Source: Strigomonas culicis
Lineage: Eukaryota > Euglenozoa > Kinetoplastea > Trypanosomatida > Trypanosomatidae
DNA length: 44,055 bases
Direction: 5' to 3'
Assembly (NCBI GenBank): GCA_000482145.1
Contig: AUXH01000089.1
Location: 1-44,055 of the forward strand
The notes below the pieces were generated by a model. That model saw nothing but the letters and a program-made list of their open reading frames with translations, had not been told where the DNA came from and searched no databases. The position numbers and the translations under genes were made by a program. Shown one piece after another: positions 1 to 8,196 of the stretch. Each line of letters begins with the position of its first letter. The stretch's first letter is position 1.

Positions 1-622
1 AGCCACCGCGGTCGCCCTCGTCGTACGCGAAGCTTCTGTAATCGGCCGCCCACTTCTCCTCTGTGCGGCGCTGACGCTCGAACACGTCGTAGGGATCCCC
101 ACAAGACGCACCACTCGAGTCCCCGCTTACGCTGGTTGTCTTCGCCGCGGGCGCCTCCTTCGTCACCGCACGCTCGCCCTCCGGCGGGGCGGCCGACGCG
201 TGCCGGGGGCCCGTGGTCGTGCGCAGGTCCGCGCTCTGACCCCTCGCGGCAGTCTCGCCGCGGCCCAACGCGCCGTCCGCCTCTCGGCGCATCGGAAGTG
301 GAGCGCCGTCGGCAGTGGCGTGAGTGGTGGCAGGGGAGCTGAGGCGGCGCTGCGGCGACTGTGCGTCCGCGCCCTGCGGCACCAGCGTGTCCGCAGGCAT
401 CGGCACGCGACAGCCGCTGACACGGTGCATGTCGGAGATTTCCTCCATCACAGTGTCAGTGCGGTTGTGTGTCGCGCCGAAAGGGCGTCTCTCGCGCACC
501 TCCTCTGCTCCCCCTCGATCCACCACAACAATATCAGCGGTGCTGTAGGCGGAATAGTTCATTACGGAGCTTTCGTGGGAAGCAATGAGCGGATTAGGTG
601 TCCGGCGAGACGGATCTGTCAT
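1..622 (-). CDS. 5' part of unknown protein, cut by window edge
   Basis: An open frame of 207 codons begins with ATG at 622 and runs without a stop to base 1, so the 3' end lies outside the window. I checked every possible minus-strand stop in this frame and found none. The protein begins MTDPSRRTPNPL and is low in complexity, rich in Ala, Arg, Thr and Glu. It ends in a more ordered, charged stretch (PYDVFERQRR, then EEKWAADYRSF). I recognise no domain. It lies on the same strand as all other genes, and an AG at 698-699 preceded by a long pyrimidine tract (coding strand, 706-738) gives a plausible trans-splice acceptor about 75 nt upstream. The GC-rich composition contrasts sharply with the AT-rich gap beside it and supports coding. 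Confidence 0.7.
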   Translation of the reverse strand, partial: MTDPSRRTPNPLIASHESSVMNYSAYSTADIVVVDRGGAEEVRERRPFGATHNRTDTVMEEISDMHRVSGCRVPMPADTLVPQGADAQSPQRRLSSPATTHATADGAPLPMRREADGALGRGETAARGQSADLRTTTGPRHASAAPPEGERAVTKEAPAAKTTSVSGDSSGASCGDPYDVFERQRRTEEKWAADYRSFAYDEGDRGG

Positions 623-1312
623 CAATGATGATGCAAGACGTACAAGATATTGAAAGAAACCGTGCCACTAAGGGTATTTTACGAGCACGTTAGAATACTG
701 TATTAGCAAAAAAGGAAAAGCGCAAAAGAAGAAATAAGAATACTGAATCAACAAAAGGTACAAAAAAGGAAGAATGTAACGAATTAATAAAGTAAGAACA
801 AAATAACAAATAAATAAAAACCACTAGGGAACAAAAAAATAACAAATAAGAAAGAGCACCGAAACGAATAATATAAAAGAAGATGAACAATGAAAACGAA
901 ATAAAAAAATCTGAAACAAGACGCTTGATAACTCAAACGTACAAAGCAATAATAGAAAAAAAAATGAAAAAGGGAGAGTGAACAAAAGGAAAAAAGAAAA
1001 CTAAAAAGGTGAAACAAGTAGAAGAGAAAAAAGATGATAAATAAAAGTGCCCATTCAAAACAGAATGATATGCACATTCAATACATATTGACATCTACAG
1101 AGAGCAACTCACAAAGAGTAAAAAGAACAGTCATACATAGTCACTGATGTTTTGTCATCAAAACAGAAAGCGATTTTATACGGTTAAAGTAAAAAAGAAA
1201 AGAGTTCACGAACAAAAATAAAACTGTAAAAAGGTGGAGTAATAACAACATCAATAATTAGAGGCATTAAAACATGATCGCCGTGTCTCACCCTTACTGT
1301 ATCTACTACGCT
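623..1312 (-). other. Intergenic region, 690 bp, T-rich on coding strand
   Basis: This holds the 3' UTR of the methyltransferase gene and the 5' flank of the edge gene. On the coding strand it is a long pyrimidine-rich stretch, almost unbroken from about 706 to 1060. The likely trans-splice acceptor AG is at 698-699. Phe/Leu-rich ORFs here are products of the T-rich composition. No RNA gene was seen. Confidence 0.6.
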
Positions 1313-2815
1313 TTACTGTGCGCTCTGAAACGCATCCCACTCACTCATGGTCTTAAAAGGCTTGGCGACGATGTAGTGAGAAGTACCGAAGTGCTTGGAC
1401 TCCCACTTTTCCACCGTCAGCCCGCTCAAGCGGATGACGCGGCGAATGTCGCGATTCCACCAGCAGCCCCACGTCTTCGCGTGGCGAGGGGCCCACTTAT
1501 CGAGATGCGTGTTCACGCGCGCGGCGTGGCCACGGCCGTGTTCGATCAAGAGCAGCTTGCCACCGGGTCTGCAGACGCGCGAGAGCTCCCGCAGCGCGCG
1601 GACGGGGTCATCGTAGCTGCACAAGCCAAACATGTCGACAACCGTGTCAAAGCTGTTGTCGGCAAACGGCAGCTGTTCCGCCGCGTAGTTTGCTACGGCA
1701 AACAACGGTTGAGCGCCCACCGTCTGGTTCGCCTCGTCGCACAGTGTTTTCGGTGGATGCACGGACAGCGGTGCAGGTGCGGAGGCCTCGTCGTGTGATT
1801 TCTTGTTCTTCGCAAGATGGAGCGTACGCTTCAGTTTCTTCTCGCTCTCCGCTTCGAAGAGCGGTGAGTGGTGTCCCGCAAGGGAGCCGCGCTCCTCTCT
1901 CTTCTGCAGGACGTGCTCCTCCTCGTCACGCAGGGCTCGCAGAACGGCTTGACGGAAGTGCTGGCGGCACGCAATGTACAGACCGCGGCGCGCCACTTCC
2001 CTCGTCCCTTCCGCCGTCAGGAGGGGAAGGTGGTCGCCCGGCTCCAGCTCGTGGAGGATCGGGGCGATGGCGCGGTCTGCGTGCTCGCCGCCCATCACGC
2101 GGTCGGTGCTGTCTGCGTGGTCCTCCAAGGGCGACACGATCACCTCCGCAACGGTGCCGTCGCCCTGAATGGTTTTGCGCTTGCGGTACGCCACGGCGGT
2201 GTGCGGCGCCTTCTTCGCGAGGGCGTCGACCGCCGCCCGAATGGTCGCCACGTCGTAGTCAGGATAGCGGTAGGGCGTGTAGCCGAAGCGAGACTGTACT
2301 TTGAGGATGCACGACTCAACCATGCCGGCCGCGCGATCGCACAAAATGATCTCGTCGCAAGGGGTGGACTTGGTTATTCTCTCAATCAGGTAGCTGGACT
2401 TACTGCTCAATTCCTCCTCGCTGACGCTTCCCTCCACCTGCAGCTGCGAGGCGCCGAGGGACAAGAACCTGACCAGAAATTTACGCGACTCGCTATCATC
2501 CGTGAAGTAGTCAGAAGGGTAGTACGCCACATTGCCGCCGCAGCCGGCGCCTACCTCCAGCACGCGACCCTGCAAAAGCCCCTCTTCCCGCAGCATCTTC
2601 CTTCGCCAGCGGCTGAGGCCTAGATAGAATTCTTGACACTTCGTCTTCTTCTCATAGTCGTTGTTGATGGCTAGCTTTTCGTAGCTGCGAAGTCGGTCAC
2701 TGTTGCTGACCGTGTAACTGGGCGGGGGGGCTAGCGTGACGGCTGCCACGTAGGCACTGCCGGCAAAGGCAGTGACGCAGCTAGTGCCTAGAATAATTTT
2801 GGTAATAATCTTCAT
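1313..2815 (-). CDS. OMS1-like SAM methyltransferase, membrane-anchored
   Basis: A 500-residue protein with an N-terminal hydrophobic segment (about 3-28) that could be a mitochondrial signal-anchor. It carries a class I SAM-dependent methyltransferase fold: motif I LEVGAGCGGN at 86-95, then late motifs at about 385-430 (PFADNSFDTVVDMFGLCSYDD, followed by RVCRPGGKLLLIEHG). The late part most resembles the OMS1/UbiE-like branch, known in yeast as a mitochondrial inner-membrane protein. The substrate is unknown. The two halves of the domain are separated by roughly 250 residues of charged sequence, far longer than usual. ATG 2815 is the only sensible start; an AG at 2836-2837 with pyrimidines upstream would give a 5' UTR of about 20 nt. 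The family call is firm; location and role are inferred. Confidence 0.82.
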   Translation of the reverse strand: MKIITKIILGTSCVTAFAGSAYVAAVTLAPPPSYTVSNSDRLRSYEKLAINNDYEKKTKCQEFYLGLSRWRRKMLREEGLLQGRVLEVGAGCGGNVAYYPSDYFTDDSESRKFLVRFLSLGASQLQVEGSVSEEELSSKSSYLIERITKSTPCDEIILCDRAAGMVESCILKVQSRFGYTPYRYPDYDVATIRAAVDALAKKAPHTAVAYRKRKTIQGDGTVAEVIVSPLEDHADSTDRVMGGEHADRAIAPILHELEPGDHLPLLTAEGTREVARRGLYIACRQHFRQAVLRALRDEEEHVLQKREERGSLAGHHSPLFEAESEKKLKRTLHLAKNKKSHDEASAPAPLSVHPPKTLCDEANQTVGAQPLFAVANYAAEQLPFADNSFDTVVDMFGLCSYDDPVRALRELSRVCRPGGKLLLIEHGRGHAARVNTHLDKWAPRHAKTWGCWWNRDIRRVIRLSGLTVEKWESKHFGTSHYIVAKPFKTMSEWDAFQSAQ

Positions 2816-2975
2816 GACTCACGCTCGCTCGGTTGCTCAACCGTGAAGCACAAAAAAGAAATCGATACTTGCAAATAGTAGAATAGTAAAGGGGGGAAGG
2901 ATACAGAGATAGAGCTGGGGCTCAGGCAAAAGGCATGTGAAGGCGAAACGAACAGCAAGAATCGCAATAAAGCAA

Positions 2976-3013
<38 letters not shown>

Positions 3014-3137
3014 GCACATGAAAAGGAGCCGTTTCTATCAACAAAGCGAAGAAGAAGAGAAATTCACAACAGAATCATAAGCAGAACAGGCATCACGGTG
3101 AAGTGACTATCAAGCATGCCACAACTACGAATAGCTA
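2816..3137 (-). other. Intergenic region with dinucleotide repeat
   Basis: 322 bp between the methyltransferase and the small unknown gene. It contains the probable splice acceptor (AG at 2836-2837) and a compound CA/TA microsatellite at 2977-3013. Nothing else recognisable. Confidence 0.55.
2977..3013. repeat. Compound (CA)n(TA)n microsatellite
   Basis: A run of CA dinucleotides (2977-2990) passes directly into a TA run (2991-3013). On the coding strand it reads (TA)n then (TG)n, inside the 3' UTR of the 205-residue unknown gene or close to the polyadenylation zone. Confidence 0.9.
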
Positions 3138-3755
3138 CTAAACGGTACAGCGCTCCATCACCAATGTCGCACAGGGCACTTCAATCTGATCGTAATACCA
3201 CACATTTTTGCCCTCTCGCATACACCGTGCTTCGTCGGAGGTAATGCCCACATCTGTATGAGCAAAAAGACTCGCGGTAGCCAAGGACGACGGCGGGGCG
3301 TTTAGTGTCGATGGGGTGTCCTTGTCCTCGGAAGCGTCGAGTGCCGTCACCGTCTCCTCTGCCTCTGCGTGCTCATCAACGTGAACGACCGCTCGGTTTG
3401 TCACGTGACGTGCCGCGTCCACCTCACTCCAGTGACCGCGAAAGTGCATCTCCCTCTCGGTTCCCTTATTCAGCACAACGACAGGGTGCTCCGTTGCGAG
3501 GGAATTCGCATCGACACTAAACGCGTCCGGGCGAAACACACCGTTCGAAGTCGTGTTGCCCTCCGACTCACTGGGTTCTTCTTCACAGAGTCCAACATGA
3601 TGAAAAAAATCGAAGTTAGGGAACCGCACCAGCACAGAACGAACGACCTCAACATTTTCTTCTATCTCTTCATACACATCCTCCGTAACGCGGCTGCGCT
3701 TTGCCCCAGCAATGGGTGCGCCGTCATCTGATACACGGCTCTCTTTGGGGGGCAT
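3138..3755 (-). CDS. Unknown 205-aa protein, possible TFIIIC_sub6-like fold
   Basis: An acidic protein with a short basic segment near the N terminus (AKRSR). I do not recognise it with certainty. A block from about residue 37 (RSVLVRFPNFDFF) to about 125 (HPVVVLNKGTE, FRGHWSEV, then TNRAVVHV) alternates hydrophobic strands in a way that recalls the triple-barrel domain of TFIIIC subunit 6/tau55, in which a short strand pair is followed by a 'P-hydrophobic-G...F.G.(Y/W)' element and a T-x-hydrophobic strand. That is a pattern impression only. No membrane segment or signal peptide. ATG 3755 is the first in-frame Met; an acceptor AG lies at about 3797-3798. Confidence 0.6.
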   Translation of the reverse strand: MPPKESRVSDDGAPIAGAKRSRVTEDVYEEIEENVEVVRSVLVRFPNFDFFHHVGLCEEEPSESEGNTTSNGVFRPDAFSVDANSLATEHPVVVLNKGTEREMHFRGHWSEVDAARHVTNRAVVHVDEHAEAEETVTALDASEDKDTPSTLNAPPSSLATASLFAHTDVGITSDEARCMREGKNVWYYDQIEVPCATLVMERCTV

Positions 3756-4118
3756 CTACTCTTCTATTACAGAGTTCAATTAGTTTAGACGTCCTTCTGT
3801 AGTGAAGTGGAAACCTACTGTGGATCCAGAGGTGAGCCACACGGGCAAGTAGAAAAGGGCGACATGGAATGGATACAAGAAAACGTACGGTGAACAAACA
3901 GATCCCAAAGCGTATGTAATAACATCGGACAACATCAACAACAAAAAAGGATGTATTTTTTTTTAAAGTTCTTTTTGTACTGTAGTCACACGCAGTGATA
4001 GATATATGCAACAGATGTACCTTTAAAAGGGAACGAGAACACACAAGCAAAAAAAAAAAGAAGAGCAAGAGCAAGAGCAAGCACTGCAGCCTATACGACT
4101 CCCATGCAAAGGCGGTCT
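3756..4118 (-). other. Intergenic region, 363 bp
   Basis: 3' UTR of the Sec6 gene and 5' flank of the small unknown gene. Pyrimidine tracts on the coding strand at about 3801-3813 and 3846-3863 precede an AG at 3797-3798. A further pyrimidine tract lies at 4048-4080. No gene seen. Confidence 0.5.
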
Positions 4119-6788
4119 TCACTTCAGCAAATCCGCCAAACTCGTCACCTCCACATTCTTGTCGGTGGGCGCCACGGGGCGACGCTTCTTGCCACGAGAG
4201 GAAGCCGCCGTGTCCGCCTCCCGCTTCGCTTTTCGCTGCTCGCGCTTCACCTCCTTGGCGTCTAAGACCTTCTGCTGCTGCTCCTCCTCGCGCTTCTTCT
4301 TTACACTCTTGCGGAACATGCCAGCAGACCGCTCCAAGTCCGCGATCGTGCGATCGACGGCACCAAAAAAGGATGTAGCTTGTGACCACCCGGTCGTGAT
4401 GCGGTCGTCCTTGTCACGCTGCTGGTAGGCAATGTGCTCGTTCCAGCTCGCCAGCATCCGTTCTCGCGTGGCGGCATCCAACTCCTTGGACCGCGCGTTG
4501 AGCATGAAGCGAATGAGGAAGGAGGGGCAGTCGCCGAAGCTGTCCATCATACGCTCCTCCAGTACGAAGTTGAAATCCACCGCCTTCTTCACATTGAGGA
4601 GGTCCTTCAGAAGCTCCATGGCCTTCTGAGCCAGCTCGACCAGCTGGCCTCGGCCCTCCGTGGCGTGGGTGCGCCATAACGGCACGACCACCTCAATATC
4701 GCGACTGATGCAGTCGATGAAGGGACCCCAGCTGTCGACCCCGTTCTTCTTGGGGTTACGGACGGCGTCTGCAAGGAACTCCGCCAAGGTGTTGATGTAC
4801 TTCTGCACAAAGCGCACGAGCATCTGGCGCACCAGCTTGCGTTGCTTTTGCTCCTGCAGCATGACGGCGAACTCCTCCTCGATAAAGTCAGACATGGTGT
4901 TGGTGATGAGCTGCACCGGGTTCTCCGCGTCCTGATACCACGGCCCGGCGCGAAAGACGAGTGCCCACTGGTCACCGACGATGCGCTCCACCTGGGCGCA
5001 GATCTCGTCCAGGTAGTAAAAGGAGTTGTCCGGGAGTGTTTCCTGCACCTTCTGGAACGGCGTCGCCGGCTCCGCGCCGTCCTCGCCGCCCGCGTCGTCG
5101 CTCCAGCAGGAGGCGAACTTGAGCTCGATCGTGTCCAGGTTCGTCTCGATGGTGGCGCAGTCGTTGCAGAAGGCATACAGGTACTGCATCCGGCGCCGCT
5201 GCCAGTCTTCGACCGCCAGCGGCGTCGAGGCGCTCGCATTATCATCCTCCCAGTAGTCGAAGTCGCTGCGGGACCTGCACTCGTCGAGGTAGGCGTAGAT
5301 GGCCTCCGCACACGCCTTGCCGATCTTGCGCATCACGTCCATGTCAATGGCCGTCGTGAGCCCGCTCAGCATCTGCTGCAGCACGGCGAACATGTCGCCC
5401 GGCCCCGTCGTGATGGGCTGCCCATTCTGCAGAACGGTCGGCCCCTTGGGGTCGTTGCACACCGTGATCGCGCAGGCCCGACAGAGGCGTGTCAGGTGAT
5501 CCGACAGACCGCCCACGGCAGAGGCCATGAGCTGCGCGGAGAGATCATCGATCGTGCTGATATCCACGTAGTGCGCAAAGTTGCACGTCGTCAGCATTTC
5601 CTTGTACCACTGAACAAAGTCGGACGCCTCCATCAGGCCGTTGGCCTCCACCTCCGCCTCGGGGTCCACGTAGCCGTCCACCACGCGCATCACCTCCTCG
5701 TGGATGGCCTCCACGACGCAGCCGAAGAAGGAGAAGGAGGACGAGAGCGGGATGAGGGCCATCTCCAGCGCCTCCAGCAGCGGCTCCACCTTCTTCATCT
5801 GCTCCAAGTAGACGGAGATTTGGCCGAACGGGTCCACGACATCGACCATCACCTGCTCCTCCCACAGTTTTCCAACACTCTTCGTGACAGCGTCGTAGAT
5901 TTTGTCGGACGTCAGGGGAGGCTCTTGCTCCAGCCCGTCCGAGCCGTAGTTCAGCACGGGCTTCTCAATCTCCGCACTGCACACCTGAATGCACTCGCGT
6001 AGCATGTCAAACTCTGGAAATGGTTGTGGGTCATCCGGGTCGTCGAGGGCCCTTTGGATCGAAATGTTCATCGAGTCCTGCTCTAGTACGGAAAAGACTT
6101 CTTGGACAAAGACAGAAAGCACAACATCTAGTTTGGAAAAGTAGGGTTCAAAAACGGCCTGGAAGCTGCGATATTGCGCGCCCGCCTTCGAGATGAGGGT
6201 TCGCCTCATTCGCTGCAGTTTCTTGAGACGGTCGTACACGGCCTTGAAGGCATGTGCCTCCACGTACGCATACAAGTTTTCAAAGCGCACTTCTTTTAGG
6301 GCTTTGGACCACTCAATGACGGCCAGTACATTGTCTCGCAGAATGTGGAGCCGTCGGAGCTGCTTGTACGCCACAGTGTCGTCCCCCATGCCCTGAATCA
6401 ACTTGCCTTGTTTCAAGAAGGAGGCCTTGAGCTCCTGAACGCGGGCGTGCGAGTCCTTCACAATTTTCAGCGCCCGCTGCGCCTCCACAATTTGCGAAGA
6501 CGCGATGGCATTCATGGCCGAGCGGAGTTCCTTGGACTCCGTCAAGCAGGAGTTGAGCAGTCGCGGCACGGCCACCTCCAGGTCCTCTGGGTGCACTAGT
6601 TCATTATTGATGGTGTTCAGCACCTCCTTCTGTAGCCCGTCCTTCTCTTCCTGAGTGAGGTAGGGGAGGATCTCCGCCGCCGTGTAATAAGGCGCGTCCA
6701 TCACGCCCACGGCGCCGCCGGGCCCTTGATGGGCCTTGGCGATGGCGGCGACCGTCTTGGTTTGTCCTTTGGAAACGGAGCCTAGCAT
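4119..6788 (-). CDS. SEC6: Exocyst subunit Sec6 (EXOC3)-like
   Basis: An 889-residue, mostly helical protein with Sec6-family features. The N-terminal third is coiled-coil-like, with a stretch around 110-170 (ARVQELKASFLKQGKLIQGM, then LRRLHILRDNV) of the type found where Sec6 contacts other exocyst subunits. It is followed by the long helical-rod region. In other eukaryotes Sec6 helps tether secretory vesicles to the plasma membrane, in trypanosomes presumably at the flagellar pocket. Length is close to the family norm of roughly 750-850 plus a lysine/arginine-rich C-terminal tail (from about 830, with KKKREEEQQQK and GKKRRP). The start at ATG 6788 is supported by an AG at 6801-6802 after a pyrimidine tract, giving a 12-nt 5' UTR. 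Assignment rests on overall character rather than a diagnostic motif; another CATCHR-type tether is the main alternative. Confidence 0.62.
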   Translation of the reverse strand: MLGSVSKGQTKTVAAIAKAHQGPGGAVGVMDAPYYTAAEILPYLTQEEKDGLQKEVLNTINNELVHPEDLEVAVPRLLNSCLTESKELRSAMNAIASSQIVEAQRALKIVKDSHARVQELKASFLKQGKLIQGMGDDTVAYKQLRRLHILRDNVLAVIEWSKALKEVRFENLYAYVEAHAFKAVYDRLKKLQRMRRTLISKAGAQYRSFQAVFEPYFSKLDVVLSVFVQEVFSVLEQDSMNISIQRALDDPDDPQPFPEFDMLRECIQVCSAEIEKPVLNYGSDGLEQEPPLTSDKIYDAVTKSVGKLWEEQVMVDVVDPFGQISVYLEQMKKVEPLLEALEMALIPLSSSFSFFGCVVEAIHEEVMRVVDGYVDPEAEVEANGLMEASDFVQWYKEMLTTCNFAHYVDISTIDDLSAQLMASAVGGLSDHLTRLCRACAITVCNDPKGPTVLQNGQPITTGPGDMFAVLQQMLSGLTTAIDMDVMRKIGKACAEAIYAYLDECRSRSDFDYWEDDNASASTPLAVEDWQRRRMQYLYAFCNDCATIETNLDTIELKFASCWSDDAGGEDGAEPATPFQKVQETLPDNSFYYLDEICAQVERIVGDQWALVFRAGPWYQDAENPVQLITNTMSDFIEEEFAVMLQEQKQRKLVRQMLVRFVQKYINTLAEFLADAVRNPKKNGVDSWGPFIDCISRDIEVVVPLWRTHATEGRGQLVELAQKAMELLKDLLNVKKAVDFNFVLEERMMDSFGDCPSFLIRFMLNARSKELDAATRERMLASWNEHIAYQQRDKDDRITTGWSQATSFFGAVDRTIADLERSAGMFRKSVKKKREEEQQQKVLDAKEVKREQRKAKREADTAASSRGKKRRPVAPTDKNVEVTSLADLLK

Positions 6789-7053
6789 GTACCTGCAAAG
6801 CTACAATATATTTCATTGATATGAAAAGGTACAAAGAACACAGATGATTTGAAGAAAGAAAAAAGAGAGAGCGTATGTGTGTGAGGAAGAGAGGGAGAGC
6901 GCATGCTTGGATACAAAGAGCCGCTACACGGACGCAGAAACACTGTCAACCAAAACAATATGTAAACGCTCCACGTATATTGGTATGCCTTACAAGTTGT
7001 AAAAAAAAATGCCGTAGGAAACGTTAAAGGTGTTTATTTTGTTTTGGTTGTTA

Positions 7054-7091
<38 letters not shown>

Positions 7092-7235
7092 TTTTGATTT
7101 CGTTGGGCTGAAGTATATACAGCATTAGCACCAAACGAAGACGCTTCATAAAAGGGGTTATTAATGACGGCTAGAGCTCTACTGTATTACGTAGGTCATT
7201 TGTGCCTGTGTGGAAACATATCGTCACGAGCATCA
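6789..7235 (-). other. Intergenic region, 447 bp, with GT repeat
   Basis: Contains the Sec6 acceptor (AG 6801-6802) with its pyrimidine tract at 6851-6871, a second pyrimidine tract at about 6884-6900, and a (GT)n microsatellite at 7061-7084. The remainder is AT-rich 3' UTR of the next gene. No gene seen. Confidence 0.55.
7061..7084. repeat. (GT)n microsatellite
   Basis: Twelve uninterrupted GT units, with imperfect GT continuing to about 7092; (AC)n on the coding strand, within the 3' UTR side of the TM-hairpin gene. Confidence 0.9.
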
Positions 7236-7874
7236 TCACTTCTTGGCAAGTGCCTCCTTGCGCTTCGTGTATGCATCCACCAGCTGGTCCACACGGTCGT
7301 CTAACGTCAGGTCTTGCTTCGCGCTCCGCGCCTCGACGGCCTCCGGCAGAGAAGGAATGAGCTCGTACTTCATATTGCGAAGCGCATCTGCCCGTCGCGT
7401 GAAGTCAGGAATGCTGTGCTCGTTGACCTCATCCAGGCGCTGCGCCTCGACAATCTCCTTGTCAATCTGCTGGACGACACCCGTGAGAAGGTAAGACGTG
7501 TGCGTCCCGACGCACGCCTTGCCGCCAAAGTAACCACCGGCCATGGCAATCCACCCGGCATAGCTGCGCATCAACGGAATACGGTTGCCGAGGGCCAGCG
7601 ACCCTGCCAAGGTGCCTAACATGCAGCTCACACCGTACCCGTAGAACCAGTACGTGCTCTGCGCGACCGCGTTGTACTTCTCCATCTCCTTTTCGATATG
7701 ATGCTGACTGTCTTCCTCAAACACGTGGGCCATGGCGACCGAGCGCTCGTACTTCTCTGCTGCGGTGAGGGGCTTCTCCTTTTTGCCGCCACCTGCCCCT
7801 CCGCTCATGTTAGGCCCTAGTGACAGGGAAAAGGCCGATGTGCCTTTACTGCCGGAGTTGTTAGAAGTGAACAT
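7236..7874 (-). CDS. Unknown protein with a glycine-rich TM hairpin
   Basis: A 212-residue protein. Residues 1-40 are polar and Gly/Ser/Lys-rich. Two hydrophobic, small-residue-rich segments follow at about 69-88 (starting YWFYGYGVSCML) and about 103-120 (starting YAGWIAMAGGYFGG). They are separated by a short basic turn, so a helical hairpin is likely, with both ends on the same side. The C-terminal third is charged and helical. Such hairpins occur in mitochondrial inner-membrane accessory subunits, but I do not recognise a family. Two ATGs are possible, 7874 and 7808; the first is preferred because a candidate acceptor AG lies upstream at 7910-7911, though the pyrimidine tract there is weak. 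Confidence 0.7.
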   Translation of the reverse strand: MFTSNNSGSKGTSAFSLSLGPNMSGGAGGGKKEKPLTAAEKYERSVAMAHVFEEDSQHHIEKEMEKYNAVAQSTYWFYGYGVSCMLGTLAGSLALGNRIPLMRSYAGWIAMAGGYFGGKACVGTHTSYLLTGVVQQIDKEIVEAQRLDEVNEHSIPDFTRRADALRNMKYELIPSLPEAVEARSAKQDLTLDDRVDQLVDAYTKRKEALAKK

Positions 7875-8196
7875 CTTCTGCTCTTCAGTTAGTATCTCTT
7901 TTTTTTTTCCTAATGATCATTAAAGATGTATACGAAAAAGACGCATATGCTACCATAAACAAATTAATTAAGCGAATTACACACCGCTTACATGGCAAAA
8001 CAAAATAGAGAAGGGGCAGCACGCGTTGCTCGCCTAATGGCTGCTTCTTCCTTTTTTTATATAATTATAACTAGCAATACAACTTCTGTGCGTATTTTTC
8101 ACACCATTATTAATTGAGATTATACACTGTGAAAAAAGAGTTACGGGAGACCTGCACACAATGCTGCAATGGAAAGCTGAGAGGAAATCGGTTCGC
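7875..8196 (-). other. Intergenic region, 322 bp
   Basis: AT-rich, with no recognisable gene. A run of T on the plus strand (7899-7908) makes the coding strand A-rich just upstream of the hairpin gene, so the acceptor (possibly AG 7910-7911) is less clear than elsewhere. Confidence 0.45.

Noticed and set aside
510..514. Possible frameshift in the edge gene at a C run
   Set aside because: Recounting the run as five bases keeps the frame open from 622 to 1, so no frameshift is needed.
200..628. Plus-strand frame of 142 codons at the left edge
   Set aside because: Opposite to every other gene, Arg/His/Ala-rich, no domain, and overlaps a better-supported minus-strand frame.
690..1077. Phe/Leu-rich frames that look like membrane proteins
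   Set aside because: Produced by a T-rich intergenic pyrimidine stretch; no sensible start context or domain.
2977..3013. Possible origin or strand-switch signal at the CA/TA repeat
   Set aside because: Genes on both sides run in the same direction, and simple microsatellites are common in such gaps.
4842..6002. Plus-strand frame of 386 codons
   Set aside because: Antisense to the Sec6-like gene, with His/Arg/Leu-rich shadow composition and no motif.
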